A DNA stretch of 64,000 nt, taken from the NCBI GenBank assembly GCA_013350285.1, contig JAAXWG010000001.1, positions 292,238 through 356,237 of the forward strand. The letters are read 5' to 3'. The position numbers and the translations under genes were made by a program. The notes beneath the pieces were generated by a model. That model ran no database searches. It was given only the letters and a program-made list of their open reading frames with translations, and was not told the origin of the DNA. Positions 45,630-58,088 of this stretch are shown piece by piece. Each line of letters starts with the position of its first letter. Within the stretch, counting starts at the first letter, position 1. This DNA comes from Candidatus Altimarinota bacterium (GTDB lineage Bacteria > Patescibacteriota > Gracilibacteria > BD1-5 > UBA6164).

Positions 45630-46913
45630 ATGAATTATCTTCTCCTTTTTGTTTCCTTTTTTTTTGGAATAATTTTTAATTTTTTTTATACTCTTTCTCT
45701 TGGAAGAGACTTCTTTTTTCATAAAGGATCTTCGGCTTATAGTTTAGAATCTTTGAGTGGAAATATTTTTATAGAAACATTTATTTTTGTTATGTTGGGG
45801 ATTTTTTTCTTTTTTTCTTTTTCTGATTTTAGTAAAAAAAAGTGAGATATATCAAACCAGCAAGAATTTTGATTTTTTGAGCAATTATGAACCTATATAA
45901 AAAATTTTTTTAAAAAATATATTTACTTTTTTTGATTTCTTTTCTTTTATATTTCAAGTTATATTATCCTCAAAAATTATTCTATAGATTTTTCTTATTT
46001 TATTTTTATTATTAATTCTATTGTTTTATTTATTTTTTTAATAAACAAAAAAATATTTATTATAAGGGATCTTCTTAGGGTTAATACCATACTTTTTTCT
46101 ATAATTTATATTGCAATATATAGCCTTAATCTTTTTTGATGAAAGATATGATTTTTTGTCGTAGATTTTATAAACTCTTTTTTTCTTCTTTTTCTCTATA
46201 TTGTTGTTATTTATTCAGATATGTATGTTTTTAAAAAGGAACGACTTCATTCATTTTTTATTTATTGTTTTAGTGTTTTTCTTTTTTTCTTTCTTATTTT
46301 TAACACCCATTTCTTTTTTTCTTCTTTGAGTTTTGTTGTAAGTATTATTTCTTTTTTTCTTTCTTTGATTTTCTTTTACATATTACCAGAACTAAATTTA
46401 TTTAAAAAAAATATATGAGCACTCAAATATGTTTCTCTTTTTTTAAATTATTTGTGAATAATAAGTGCTTGTATGTATCTCGTTTTTTATGGATTTAATA
46501 TATTTATATTTTTTATTCTTTTTACTTCTTGAGGATTTAATTTTTTTATTCATCAAAAATTTCAAAACTACATTTCATTTATTTTTTGATACATATCAAT
46601 ACTTATTGCAATGTTTTCTTTTTATTTTCATTTCTTATTTTTTTGAGAACAAAAACATATATTTTTTCTTATTTTTACTGTTTTTTTAGAGGTTTTTAGT
46701 ATTGGGCTTACTTTTTTTATACAGCTTAAAAATATTTATGATTATATTATTGTTTATGTTTTTTCATATTCTATAATCATATTTTGACTTGTCTATTTCT
46801 TTATTTCAAAAGGATTTGATATATTTATATTTTGAATTATCTTATTGTTATTATCTTTATCAATATTTTCCACATATTACAAGATTAATTCTATAAATAA
46901 ACAAAACAAATAA
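45630..46913 (+). CDS. Polytopic membrane protein of unknown family (427 aa)
   Basis: Very hydrophobic and Phe/Ile-rich, with roughly 10-12 membrane helices spread over the whole length. A short polar loop occurs near residues 65-90 (FSKKKGDISNQQEFG). Charged loops are few, with basic residues mostly near presumed cytoplasmic turns (NKKIFIIRDLLR, MYVFKKERLH). No transporter or glycosyltransferase motif is visible. It starts 9 bp after the previous gene and is followed 1 bp later by pepA, so all are on one transcript. Confidence 0.72.
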
Positions 46914-46914
46914 T

Positions 46915-48321
46915 ATGCTTGAGCTTATTTTAGACACAAAAAAAGTAAAAAAAACCAATATATTCTTTTTTGCAGAATCCCTTATTTGTCTTAAAAAACT
47001 TGATTTTTTAAAATTAGAAAAACCAATATTAGACAAAATAAAAAAAATTATAAAAGAAAAGAAAAGTGAGACATATAAGTTTTTTTTATGAAATACTCAA
47101 TTTGAAAACCTCTTCTTTTTTTATTATTCTGGAAAAGAAAAAAAGACAATATTAGAGTTTTTATGAGAACATATCTCAGAACTTCCAGATAATTTTACTA
47201 TCATTCCCAACGAAGAAAAAAATATACAAATACTTCTTGATATAAGTATTTTATGAAGATATAAGTTTCAAAAATATCTTTCAGAAAAAAAAGAAGACAA
47301 AATTTATATGCTTTTAGAGGATGAAAAACAAAAGAAAAATGTAAAAAAAAGACTAAAAACTCTTGAAAATATTATTTTTACGAGAGATCTCGTAGAGACA
47401 CCAGCATCTGACCTCAGCCCAGAGATTTTTGCAAATATAATAAAAAATACAAAATTTAAAAACACAAAAGTAAAAATTTTGTGACCAAAAGATGTAGAAA
47501 AAAAATGAATGGGGCTTTTGTATGGAGTAGGAAAATGAAGTATAAATAAGCCATATTTTGTTATTTTAGAAAAAATAGTAGACAAAAAACTTCCAACAAT
47601 TGGACTTGTTTGAAAAGGAATTATTTTTGATACAGGATGACTAGATATAAAGCCAGAAGAATGGATGTATCCTATGAAAGATGATATGGGAGGGGCTGCA
47701 ACAGTTTTTTGAATTATGAAAGAACTAGACGAAAAAGATTTAAAAGTAAATCTTGTTGCTTGAATTCCTCTTGCTGAAAACTCAGTTTCTTGAGAAAGTT
47801 ATAGACCATCAGATATATTGACTTCATATTCTTGAAAAACCGTACATATAGGAAACACAGATGCAGAAGGGAGACTTGTTCTTGGCGATGCTGTTGCATA
47901 TCTTTCAAAAAATTATGATTTAACAAGTATTATTTCTCTTGCTACCCTGACTTGAGCTTGTCTTTTTGCTTTATGATTCCGTTATGCTGGAATGGTTGGA
48001 GATGATAAAAAAATGATAAATAAGATTTTAGAGTATTCAAAAGATAATTTTGAAAAATATGTAGAACTTCCTTTTGATGATTATTTTATAGAAAAGGTTA
48101 AGTCAAAGATAGCAGATTTAGACAATCGGACAAAATGAATTTATGCATGACCAAGTATGGGAGGAGCTTTTATTTATAATTTTCTCACAAAATGAGAAAA
48201 ATTTGTCCATATAGATATAGCATGAGTTGTTCAAAATAGATATGAGACATATTGACTGTATCCTCAATCAGCCACATGATTTTGAGTAGAGAGTTTGAGT
48301 AATATTCTCTCTGACTTATAG
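46915..48321 (+). CDS. pepA: Leucyl aminopeptidase (M17)
   Basis: 468 residues. Two-zinc cytosolic exopeptidase of the M17 family. The C-terminal catalytic domain has LVGKGIIFDTGGLDIKP (zinc Lys/Asp), MKDDMGGAATVFG, and the signature NTDAEGRLVLGDA. The N-terminal domain (about 1-150) is less conserved. TGA serves as Gly inside catalytic stretches, e.g. FDTGG. It starts 1 bp after the preceding stop. Confidence 0.95.
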
Positions 48322-48322
48322 T

Positions 48323-49030
48323 ATGAATATTTTAAAAACTATAAAAGATATTATTGCTCCTAAAAAATGTTATTCTTGTAAAAAAGAATGACATTTTTTG
48401 TGTCCAGAATGTCTACAAAAAAGACAACTTCATTCAGAGATATGTTATATTTGTAAAAAACCATCAAAAAACTTCCTTCTTCATTATAATTGTAAAAAGG
48501 GAACAATTTTAGAATATTTTGAAAAAATAATTATTTTGGCACACTATAAAGATAATTATATTGCAAAACTTATAAAAGACTCAAAATATAATCATAAAAA
48601 AGATATTTTAGAAGATATGGCACACTATCTTTCTTCACATATTCTTCACTTTGACAACTTACTCCCCAAAGAAGAATATATAATCATAGCTCCTCCAATG
48701 TATTTTCTCAAAAAATGGAAAAGAGGATATAATCATTCAGAAATTCTAGCCAAACATATAGCAGAAAAATTACAAATCCCTTATGATTTTTCTCTTGTAA
48801 AAAAAATAAAATACACAAGACAACAATCGCATCTCACAAAAGAACAAAGAGAAAAAAATATTATCTCATCTTTTTCTCTTACAAAAAATGCAAATCAAAA
48901 AATACAATGAAAAAATATAATAATCGTAGATGATGTTGTTTCTACTTGAGCAACGATAGGAGAAATAGCAAGAGTTTTAAAGAAATCTTGAGTCAAAAAA
49001 ATCGTTGCTCTTATAATAGCAAGTGATTAA
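48323..49030 (+). CDS. comFC: ComF-family phosphoribosyltransferase-like competence protein
   Basis: 235 residues. An N-terminal zinc-finger region (CYSCKKEGHFLCPECLQKR and CYICKK) is followed by a PRTase domain with KRGYNHSEILAKHIAEKL and the PRPP loop IIIVDDVVSTGATIGE. ComFC is needed for the cytosolic step of DNA uptake. It starts 1 bp after pepA. It fits with ComEC at 26-27 kb and the pilus genes at 58-62 kb. Confidence 0.92.
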
Positions 49031-49031
49031 T

Positions 49032-49061
49032 TTGCAAAACCTTAGACAAATATGATACAAT
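49032..49061 (+). promoter_or_regulatory. Probable promoter of the 49089 gene
   Basis: TTGCAA (49032-49037), 18-nt spacer, TACAAT (49056-49061) in the extended form TATGATACAAT, nearly identical to the promoter at 24833. Confidence 0.5.
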
Positions 49062-49088
49062 AAGAAAAATACTAATAAAAATTATTGT

Positions 49089-49586
49089 ATGGAAGTGGTA
49101 GAACAGCTAGATTTATTTCCAAATCATAGAAAAGTACATTTTGTAGCAGAAAATGTAAATACTTTAATACAAGGTTGTTTTCAAATACATTTTAATTCCC
49201 CTAAAGATGTTTCTTGAGAATATTTTGTTCTTATAAATAAAAGAAATGAAATAATAAAACAATGAAAAAATTATAAAGGAATCTTTATGATTCGTCACAA
49301 AAAAGAAGATTGAGAAATAAAAGAATTTGAGGTGTCTGTATCTTTTAAAACAAAACAACAACAAATAAAAAAATGGGATTCTCCTAATGAGGATCCAACA
49401 ACAAATACAACATTTGAAAATATTAAGATAGATAAGATAATACTTCAGGATGGAAAAGTTTTTTTATGAGAAGAATTAGCAATATATAAAAAAAGAACAG
49501 ATGAGTTAAAAATAGTTTTACATCATTTATTAATAAAGATTGAGAGATGATTACTAGTAATAAATTGATGTGACTTAATTCGCTAA
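49089..49586 (+). CDS. Hypothetical protein (165 aa)
   Basis: Not recognised. ATG at 49089, TAA at 49584-49586. Mixed alpha/beta composition with repeated hydrophobic/charged alternation (HFVAENVNTLIQGCFQIHF, GEYFVLINKRNEIIKQG), no signal peptide, so probably cytoplasmic. TGA is Gly at several positions. It has its own promoter and precedes uvrA by 81 bp. Confidence 0.7.
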
Positions 49587-49667
49587 AAAATTAAATCAAA
49601 AAACATTCTTGCATATATTTGGATTTCTCTTACAATGGAAATTTAGTTTTATATGCTAAAAATTTTT

Positions 49668-52505
49668 ATGTCAGAGTTTTTACAAGTTTACTGAGCAAAG
49701 ACCCATAATCTTAAAAATATAAATGTAAAAATCCCAAAAAATAAAATGGTAGTTATTACAGGACTTTCAGGAAGTGGTAAATCAAGTCTTGCATTTAATA
49801 CGATTTATTCTATTGGGCAACAAAAGTACCTAGAAAGTCTTTCAAGTTATGCAAGGATGTTCATAGGGGGAATGAAAGAAGAAGCTGAAATAGATGAAAT
49901 TTCAGGCCTTTCCCCAACGATTAGTATAGACCAAAAGACAACCAACAGAAATCCAAGAAGTACAGCGGGGACTATCACAGAAATTTATGATTATTATAAA
50001 TTATTGTATCTTAATGTAGGAGATAGAAAATGTCTTAAATGTGGAAGTATTATCAAAAAAGATACTATTTCAAATATAGTTTCAGATATTAGTTCCTATC
50101 AAGTGGGAACAAAATTTATCATCAAATCACCTCTTTATAAAGACAAAAAAAATACTTCTCTTGAAAAGATAAAAAAAGAAATTCTTGATTTATGATTTAT
50201 AAGATTTTCTCTTAATGGAAAGATTTATACAGTAAATGATGATATTGTAGATACAAAAGAAGACTCTTACAATGTAGACATTGTTGTAGACAGACTTGTT
50301 GTCTGAGATTACGAAAAAAATGACTCGGATATAAAGAGACTCAAAGATAGTCTTGAGCTTTCTTTTAGAATTTCTTGATGATTTGCAAACATAGATTTTC
50401 TTATTTCGGAGACAAAAACAAAAACTTATAAATATTCAAGTGTTTTTGTTTGTCCCCACTGCTCTTATGTTCCAGAAAAACTTGATATATCATCATTTTC
50501 TTTCAATAGCCATAATGGTGCTTGTCCAGATTGTCATTGACTCGGGGTAAAAACCGTATTTCTTGAAGAAAATATTATAAATTTTAATCTTTCTTTAGAA
50601 GAAGGAGCTGTTATTGTCCCTTGATTTTGAACTTATTTTCATGCCCTTATAAAGGCGGTAGGTGAAAAATATCCTCTAAGAACGAGAGTTCCTTACAAAG
50701 AATTAACAAAAAAAGAAAAAGAAATAGCTCTCTATGGGACAGGAGAAACTCAATATAAAGTAAAGTTTACAAATGATTATGGTGTAGTAAATACTTACAA
50801 TTCAAAATTTGAATGAGTTATGAACACTCTTAATAGAAGATTTTTTGAATCGGCTACTTTTGAAGAAAATAAACTTATGGATTTTGTAACAGAAATAGAT
50901 TGTCCTGAATGTAATGGAAAAAGACTTAAACAAGAAAGTCTTACTGTTTTTGTTGGAGGAATTGATATTTGAGATTTAAGCAATAAGACGGTAAAAGAAT
51001 CGCTTGATTTTTTTACAAATCTCAATCTTTCTTGATCAAAAGATAAAATATCAAAAAATATACTTAAAAACATAGTTGAAAGATTAGAATTTCTCGCAGG
51101 AGTTGGGCTTGGTTATATTACTATGGCAAGAAAATCAAATACTCTTTCTGGAGGAGAATCTCAAAGAATTAGACTTGCAACACAACTTGGAACAAAACTT
51201 GAAGGTATTATATATGTACTTGATGAGCCATCTATTTGACTTCATCCAAGAGACAATGATATGCTTATAGGAAACTTAAAAAAATTAAGAGATATAGGAA
51301 ATACTTTGATAATAGTAGAACATGATGAGGATATTATGAGAGAAAGTGATTATATTATAGATATTGGTCCATGAGCCTGAATACATTGATGAAATATAAT
51401 ATTTGAGTGAAAATTTGAGCAAATTATAAAGGATAAAAACACACTTACTGGAAAATATCTTTCTTGAGAAATTGATATAAAAATAGACAGAAAGGAAAGA
51501 AAAAAAGAGCATTTTCTTGAGTTAAAATGAGCAACTCATCATAACCTCAAGAATGTAGACATAAAAATTCCTTTGTCTATATTCACAGTTATTACAGGGG
51601 TTTCTGGATGAGGAAAATCAAGTCTTATAAACGATACTCTTGCTGTCTATCTTCAAAATAAACTTAATGGAGCAAACCATTCCTATGGAAATTTTAGAGA
51701 AATAAAATGACTAGAATATCTTGATAAAATTCTTGTTATAGATCAATCTCCCATTTGAAAAACACCAAGAAGTAATCCAGCAACATATACAGGAGTTTTA
51801 ACCTATATAAGAGAAGTTTTTGCTGCGACTTATGATGCTCAAATAAGAGGATATGGACCGTGAAGATTTAGTTTTAATACAAAAGATGGAAGATGTAATA
51901 TTTGTGAATGAGATGGGGTAAAAAAGATAGAAATGCACTTTCTTCCACCAATTTATGTAGAGTGTGAAGAGTGTCATGGAAAAAGATTTAATTATGAGAC
52001 ATTAGAAATAAAATATAAGGGAAAAAATATTGCAGATGTTCTTGATATGACGATAGAAGAAGCAATTGATTTTTTTGCGAGTCATCCAAAGATTTTAAGA
52101 ATTTTAAAGGTGCTAGAAAATATTGGTCTTGGATATATAAAACTTGGTCAATCTTCGACAACTCTTTCTTGATGAGAAGCACAAAGAATCAAGCTCGCAA
52201 CAGAACTTGCTAAAAGATCAACAACAAAAACAATTTATGTACTTGATGAGCCAACAACAGGACTTCATTTTCAAGATGTAGAAAAGCTTCTTATTCTTCT
52301 TCATTGACTCGTAGATAAGGGGAATACCGTTGTTGTAATAGAGCATAATATGAATGTCATAATGAATGCGGATTATATTATAGACATTGGACCAGAAGGA
52401 TGAAATGCTTGATGAGAAATTGTTGTTAGTGGTGATTTGGAAGCATTGATGAAATGTGAAAAAAGTTTTACAGGTCATGCTATAAAAAAATATTTAAAAA
52501 AATAA
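49668..52505 (+). CDS. uvrA: Excinuclease ABC subunit A
   Basis: 945 residues, full length. Damage-recognition ATPase of nucleotide excision repair. Two ABC ATPase modules: first P-loop [21 protein letters not shown] signature [18 protein letters not shown] and Walker [15 protein letters not shown]; second P-loop [17 protein letters not shown], signature [16 protein letters not shown] and [14 protein letters not shown]. Zinc-binding cysteine pairs ([30 protein letters not shown]) are intact. The second P-loop uses TGA for a Gly. ATG at 49668 is chosen by family N-terminus; an in-frame ATG at 49653 would add five residues. Confidence 0.97.
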
Positions 52506-52511
52506 ATAATT

Positions 52512-53393
52512 ATGATGGATTTTTTACAAAAAAATACTGATATAAGTCATTTATCAAATTTTAAAACCAAAGCATTTTCAAAATATTACTTTGAAATAAA
52601 TAAAGAAAGCGATATAGAGCTTTTGGGAGATATTTTTGATTTTGCTGAAAAAGAAAATGTAAAAACACTGTTTATTTGAGGGGGAACAAATCTTCTTTTT
52701 GCTTTTGATATCTTTGATGGAATTATTATCAAAAATAATCTTTTGGGGTGGTTTTATGATGAAGACAGTAAAATTTTGTTTTCATATTCTTGAGAAAAAA
52801 CTTGGGATATAGCCTCATGACTAGAAACTGAATACAATCAAAAAATCTGGCATCGTTTTATTGGGCTTCCTTGAAGTATAGGAGGAGCAGTTTTTTGAAA
52901 TGCTTGATGTTTTTGACTAGAAACAGAAAACAATTTTTTGGAAGCAGAAGTGTATAATCTCAAAACAAAGAAAAGAGAAACACTCAATTATGAAAAAATG
53001 GATTTTTCCTATAGAAGCTCAATTATTAAGAAAAAAGAGCAGTATTTTATCATAAAAATTGTTTTTGACTTGGCAGAAAAAAAAGAAAAATATAAAAGTG
53101 ATGTAGATAATATTATTTTTAGAGAGACGATTCAACCAAAAGGAAATAGTGGAGGAAGTTTTTTTAAAAATCCAAGTAAAGAGTTTTCAGCAGGAAGACT
53201 TCTTGAAGAAGTTTGACTGAAAGGATTTCATCTTTGAGGAGCTTATTTTAGTGAAAAACATGCAAATTTTTTGATAGCTTCAGAAAACTGTACTTGGAAA
53301 GACTTGATAACACTTATAGATTTGGCAAAAACAAAAGTAAAACAACAATTTAATATGGAGCTTGAAAGTGAAGTAAGAATTATTTTTTCATAA
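52512..53393 (+). CDS. murB: UDP-N-acetylenolpyruvoylglucosamine reductase
   Basis: 293 residues. FAD enzyme making UDP-MurNAc for peptidoglycan. Seen: KTLFIGGGTNLLFA (FAD-binding), FIGLPGSIGGAVFGNAGCFG, and the catalytic serine in GNSGGSFFKNP, followed by the family end LASENC...EVRIIFS. Starts 6 bp after uvrA; the second ATG at 52515 is equally possible. It shows that the cell makes at least part of its own murein precursor. Confidence 0.95.
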
Positions 53394-53399
53394 AATTTT

Positions 53400-54110
53400 A
53401 TGATGATGAGGATTCAAAAATATTTAAGTGAGTCTTGAATTTGTTCAAGGAGAAAAGGAGAAGAGCTTATAGAAAAATGACTCATAAAGATAAACGGAGA
53501 AATTGCTAAAATAGGGCAATCTATAGATCCAGAAAAAGATATTGTTGAGATGAATGAACAAGAAATAAAAAAACAAGAAAAGCTTGTATATTATGCCATC
53601 AATAAGCCAAGAGGTGTTTTGACAACTTGTGCTCAATATGGAGAAAAAAATGTCATAGATATTGTAGATATTCCTGAGAGAGTTTTTCCTATAGGGAGGC
53701 TTGATAAAGATACAACAGGACTTCTTTTACTCACAAACGATGGAAGACTTGCAAATTATTTGATGCATCCAAGATATGAACATGAAAAAGAATATATTGT
53801 GGAAACATTTTGAACTATTAGTGATGAAGATTTGCAAAAAATGGCATCTTGAGTTTTTATTCTCTGAAAAATGACAAGAAAAACAGAAATAAAAAGAATA
53901 GCTTCTTGAAAATTTTCTATTATCTTAAAAGAATGAAGAAATAGGCAAATTAGAAGAATGGTAGAATCAGTGGGAAATAAGGTGAAAAAACTCAAAAGAA
54001 TTCGTATAGAAAATATTGCTTTATGAAATCTTGATATAGGGCAATATAGACCACTTACTTCTCAAGAAATCAGTATTTTGTGAGATAAGCTTTGAATACA
54101 TCTTGGATAA
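53400..54110 (+). CDS. RsuA/RluB-family 23S/16S rRNA pseudouridine synthase
   Basis: 236 residues. An N-terminal S4 RNA-binding domain (RIQKYLSESGICSRRKGEEL) precedes the synthase domain with the catalytic aspartate in FPIGRLDKDTTGLLLLTND and GRNRQIRRMVESVG near the C-terminus. The target uridine (RluB, RluE/F or RsuA type) cannot be told from motifs. Starts 6 bp after murB. Confidence 0.94.
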
Positions 54111-54119
54111 ATCAAATTT

Positions 54120-54818
54120 TTATTTTTCTTGAGCAAGGAGTTTTTTTATTTCTGAAAACTCTTTTTTTATATGTATCAAAATATTAAGAAGACTTGTTTT
54201 TAGTTCTTTTTCATTTTCAAAACTACTTATTTTAAAATTTGCTAATTTTGTGCTTTCTTTTTCCAAAGCAAGAAGATGGGTATATATTTTTTTATCATTT
54301 TTAGAAGGAAGCCTCTCCTGTTTTATATTATCTTTAAATCTTTTTATAATAGCATTCATTTGAATTCTTATTTTTTCTACAAAAACACTATATTTTGTCT
54401 GTTTTTCTTTTGCTTCTTGTTTTATTTGCATTGTTTTATTTTTGAGATAGGTTTTTATATCCCTATTGATTACTTTTATTCTTGCTATTGCTCTATTCAT
54501 TACATTTTCTGCAACTTCTTTTTCTACTTTATCTGTTTGTATCTTTCTGAGAGCAAAAATTATTGTTTGTATTTCGCTTGTAGTTTTTTCTATAATAATA
54601 TCATTTTTTATTCCATTATTTTTTTTAAAATCATTGAGCTCAGTAGTATATTTTATAAGGTATTTTTCTATTAAACTCGCTCATTTTATATTTACTTCTG
54701 TATTTTTTTCATTTGGATTTTCACTGATTTTTATTTCTGCAAAGCTTTCAGCAAAACAAAAATGAGAAAAAGATATTATCCCCAATATAAGCACGAGTAT
54801 TTTCAAAAATCATTTCAT
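54120..54818 (-). CDS. Secreted or membrane-tethered helical protein (232 aa)
   Basis: ATG at 54818. A signal peptide is evident (FLKILVLILGIISFSHFCFA), with cleavage or lipid attachment possible at Ala/Cys near residue 20. The remainder is highly charged and predicted helical (KQEAKEKQTKYSVFVEKIRI), like an extended coiled coil. No family recognised. It converges on the pseudouridine synthase gene (9-bp gap). Confidence 0.72.
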
Positions 54819-54899
54819 TTTTTTTGTTTTAATCGTATATTTATGTTCTTGTAAATATTATACAAGAATTGTATTTTTATCAAGTTTGAATAATAAAAA

Positions 54900-55265
54900 A
54901 TGAAAAAAATCGCAAAATTTTTTTTCTCTGGGCTTTTAACTTATGCTATCAATATGGGATTGACCTATATTTTAGTAGATTGGCTCAATGTTTGAGAAAA
55001 AATAGCTTATTTTAGCTCTCTTTTGATTATTACTATTATAAACTTCACAATTTCTTTACAATTTACTTTCAAGAAAAACTTTAGTTTACGAATTTTTTGA
55101 ATGTATACTTTTTTTCTTATATTTTTCTCTGTTATCAATTATTTTCTTGTAATATTTTTAAAAAGTACAATTTCTTGATCAAACTTATATATCCTTATAT
55201 TTTTTGTTACAAGTTTTATTTTTGTTTTGAAATATTATTCGTATGATACATTTGTATTTAAGTAA
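54900..55265 (+). CDS. GtrA-like membrane protein
   Basis: 121 residues, four transmembrane helices, with the GtrA hallmark start KFFFSGLLTYAINMGLTYIL and the helix-2/3 segment TIINFTISLQFTFKKNFS (typical NFxxxRxWVF-like loop). GtrA-family proteins are thought to move lipid-linked sugars across the membrane in surface polysaccharide synthesis. This fits with the WecA-like transferase at 39 kb. It ends 11 bp before the DnaQ-DinG gene. Confidence 0.83.
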
Positions 55266-55276
55266 TTAAAAATTTT

Positions 55277-57895
55277 ATGGAATATATTGCTCTTGATCTG
55301 GAAACAACAGGGCTTGATAATAAAAAAGACAAGATTATAGAAATAGCTCTTGTTTTGTTTGATAGCCAGACTTATGCAATAAAAGAAAGTTTTACAAGTT
55401 TTGTAAATCCTCTTCTTCTTATTCCTGAACTCAATGAAAATATAACAGGAATTACAAATGATGATGTAAAAGATGCTCCTGTTTTCTCTGAATTAAGGGA
55501 AAAAATAGAATCTTTTATTGGAGAAAGACCAATTGTAGGGCATAATGTATTTTTTGATATAAATTTTTTAAAAGAAAATAATATTTCTCTTAAAAATAAT
55601 AGGGTTATAGATACATTTTTTCTTTCAAATATCCTTTTATTTACAGAAAACTCACTTAATCTTGAATCACTTTGTTCTTATTTTTGAGTTCCTTTTGAGG
55701 GCTCTCACAGAGCATTAAATGATACAATTGCAAGTATAACTCTTTTTCAAAAACTTATACAACTCTTTCATTCTCTTGATGAAGAAAAAAAAGAGATGCT
55801 TTATTTTATATTTTCACAATCCTTTGATTCACACATTCTTCACATAAGAGATTTTCTTTTTTGATGAGAAAAAAAAGCAAAAGAAAGGGAATTTTTTATA
55901 AAAAATATATTGGACAATCTAGACAAAAAAATAAAACCCCAAGAAAAAGAAATAAAATTAAGCTCTTTGGAAAGCCAAAAATATAGTGACATAATTGAAA
56001 AAATACCAACACTCTCCTTTAGAGAAAATCAACAAAAATTGATGGAAATCATTTTTGAAAATATGGAAAAATCAAAAAAAACAGTGATAGAAGCACCAAC
56101 AGGTTCAGGAAAAACAATTTCATATCTTTTTCCTGCAATTTTTCATTCTCTTAAATCATGAGAAAAAGTTTTTATTTCTACCAAGACAAAAGCTCTCCAA
56201 GATCAGATTTTTTATAAAGATATACAAGAAATAGAAAAATATTTTTCTTATAATTTTTCTTATGTGAAGATTAAGTGAAAAAAAAATTATTTTTCTGTTT
56301 ATTCTTTTTTAAACTTTTTCTTTGATGGGCTTATGGAATATGAAAAAGTGTCTTTTTCGTCCAAAATAGTTTTATGGCTCTATCAAACGGAATATTGAGA
56401 ACTTGATGAACTTAATTTTTATTGAGATGAGTTTGGTTTTGTCAAGAATGTCAATGCAGATTATATACGAGTACTTTCAGAAGAGAACCCTTACAAAAAA
56501 TATGAGTTTTATTATAAGATAAAAGAAAATCTCAAGGAAGCAAATATTGTTATACTCAATCACTCACTTCTTTTTTCGGATATTGTCATAGATGGAGAGT
56601 TATCAAAAACGATGGAAAATCTCATCATAGATGAAGCACATAGTATAGAAGATGTAGCTACAGAAACATTAAAAAAGAGATTTTCTCTCCAATGATTTTT
56701 ATCCGTATCTCACTTTGTTTATACTCAGCATATAAAAAATAATCTTAATGCAGAGGCATTCACAAAGCAAGTAGAAATACTTGAAAGAGATTTTTCACTT
56801 TTTCAGGATGTATGTATTTCTTTTATTGCAAAAAAGTACAATATACGAGGAGATTATATTTATTTTCTTCTTCAAGACCCTTATTTTTTTCAAGAGGATT
56901 TTTTGTGAATTGTAAGTGGAATAATAAAAAAAATAGAAAATCTTATACTCCTATTAAAAGAAAAAAAAGAGCTTGATATAGCTAGTGAAATAGGATATTT
57001 GGAAGATATAAAACAAGTATTTCTCGTTTGTTTTTCTCCTGATTCAAAAAAAGAATTTATTCCAACAATGTCATACAATGAAAAATATGGAGTTTCTGTA
57101 GAATATACCTATCTTAATATAGGAGAATTTTTACAAAACCGTATTTGGGAAAGGACAAAAAATGTATTTCTTCTTTCAGCAACTCTAAAAATAGGAGAAA
57201 ACTTTGATTATATTATTTCTTCACTTTATCTTCACAATTGATTTGATTTTTATTCATTTAAGTCAGATTTTGATTACCAAAAACAAGCAACCCTTCTTAT
57301 TCCTGATGATTTATGAAGTATAAAAAATAATTTTTCTCAAATAAGTGATTTTTTAATGACACTTATTGAAAAATTATCATGAAATATGCTTATTCTTTTT
57401 ACTTCTCTGAGTGCAATAAAAAACTTTTATTTCAAGGCAAATCTCCCACTAAAAACAAAATGAATTCATCTTCTTGCTCAGTCTATTTTTGGAAGTAAAT
57501 ACAAAATACTTAATCTTTTTCAAAAAAAGAGTGATACAAGTGTCATTGTATGAACAGATAGTTTTTGGGAATGAGTAGACCTTCCTTGAGATGATTTACA
57601 GTATCTTGTTATTCATAAGTTTCCTTTTTTGGTTCCATCTGACCCTATTTTTGAGGCAAGAAGTAGGCTTTACAGAGATTCTTTTTCTGAATATTCTCTT
57701 CCTAAAGCTATTATAAAACTCAAACAAGGATTTTGAAGACTTATCAGAACAAAAACAGATACTTGAGTGATTATTCTGCTTGATGATAGAATTTTTTCTA
57801 CAAAATGGGGAAAAGAATTTTTTAAATCATTTCCTACAGATATCAATGTAAAACAGTTAAAAACAAAGGAAATTCTAGAATTTTTTGAAAAATAA
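55277..57895 (+). CDS. dinG: DnaQ-type 3'-5' exonuclease fused to DinG-family helicase
   Basis: 872 residues. Residues 1-180 are a DEDDh exonuclease: YIALDLETTGLDNKKDKIIE (ExoI), GHNVFFDINFLK (ExoII) and HRALNDTIAS (ExoIII with His). Residues about 235-870 form an XPD/DinG superfamily-2 helicase: FRENQQKLME, Walker A EAPTGSGKTISYLF, IIDEAHSIEDVA (DEAH), LLSATLKIG, TDSFWEGVDLPGD and QGFGRLIRT. The fusion is the same as in Bacillus-type DinG. TGA interrupts many places under the standard code. No in-frame TAA or TAG was seen. It could act in repair or in processing incoming DNA. Confidence 0.93.
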
Positions 57896-57958
57896 AATAG
57901 AAGAAAATGTTTTTTTAAAAGAATTTTATCTATTTTAATAGATTCTTGCTGAAGTTTA

Positions 57959-57972
57959 TACCCGTATGGGTA
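57959..57972. repeat. Short GC-rich hairpin after dinG
   Basis: TACCC-GTAT-GGGTA, a 5-bp stem standing out from the AT-rich background between dinG and the pilus genes. It has no T-run, so its role is unclear. Confidence 0.3.
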
Positions 57973-58028
57973 CAGAAATGATAAAAGGTTAATTTTTCAT
58001 ACTTTTATTAAAAAGTAAAGATGTTTTT

Positions 58029-58058
58029 TTGGAAAACTCTCTTTCAATATGTTACAAT
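58029..58058 (+). promoter_or_regulatory. Probable promoter of the pilus gene cluster
   Basis: TTGGAA (58029-58034), 18-nt spacer, TACAAT (58053-58058). An AGGAGG lies at 58060-58065, too far (23 nt) from the ATG at 58089 to be its ribosome site. Confidence 0.45.
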
Positions 58059-58088
58059 AAGGAGGTAATTATTTAATAATCCTTTTTT

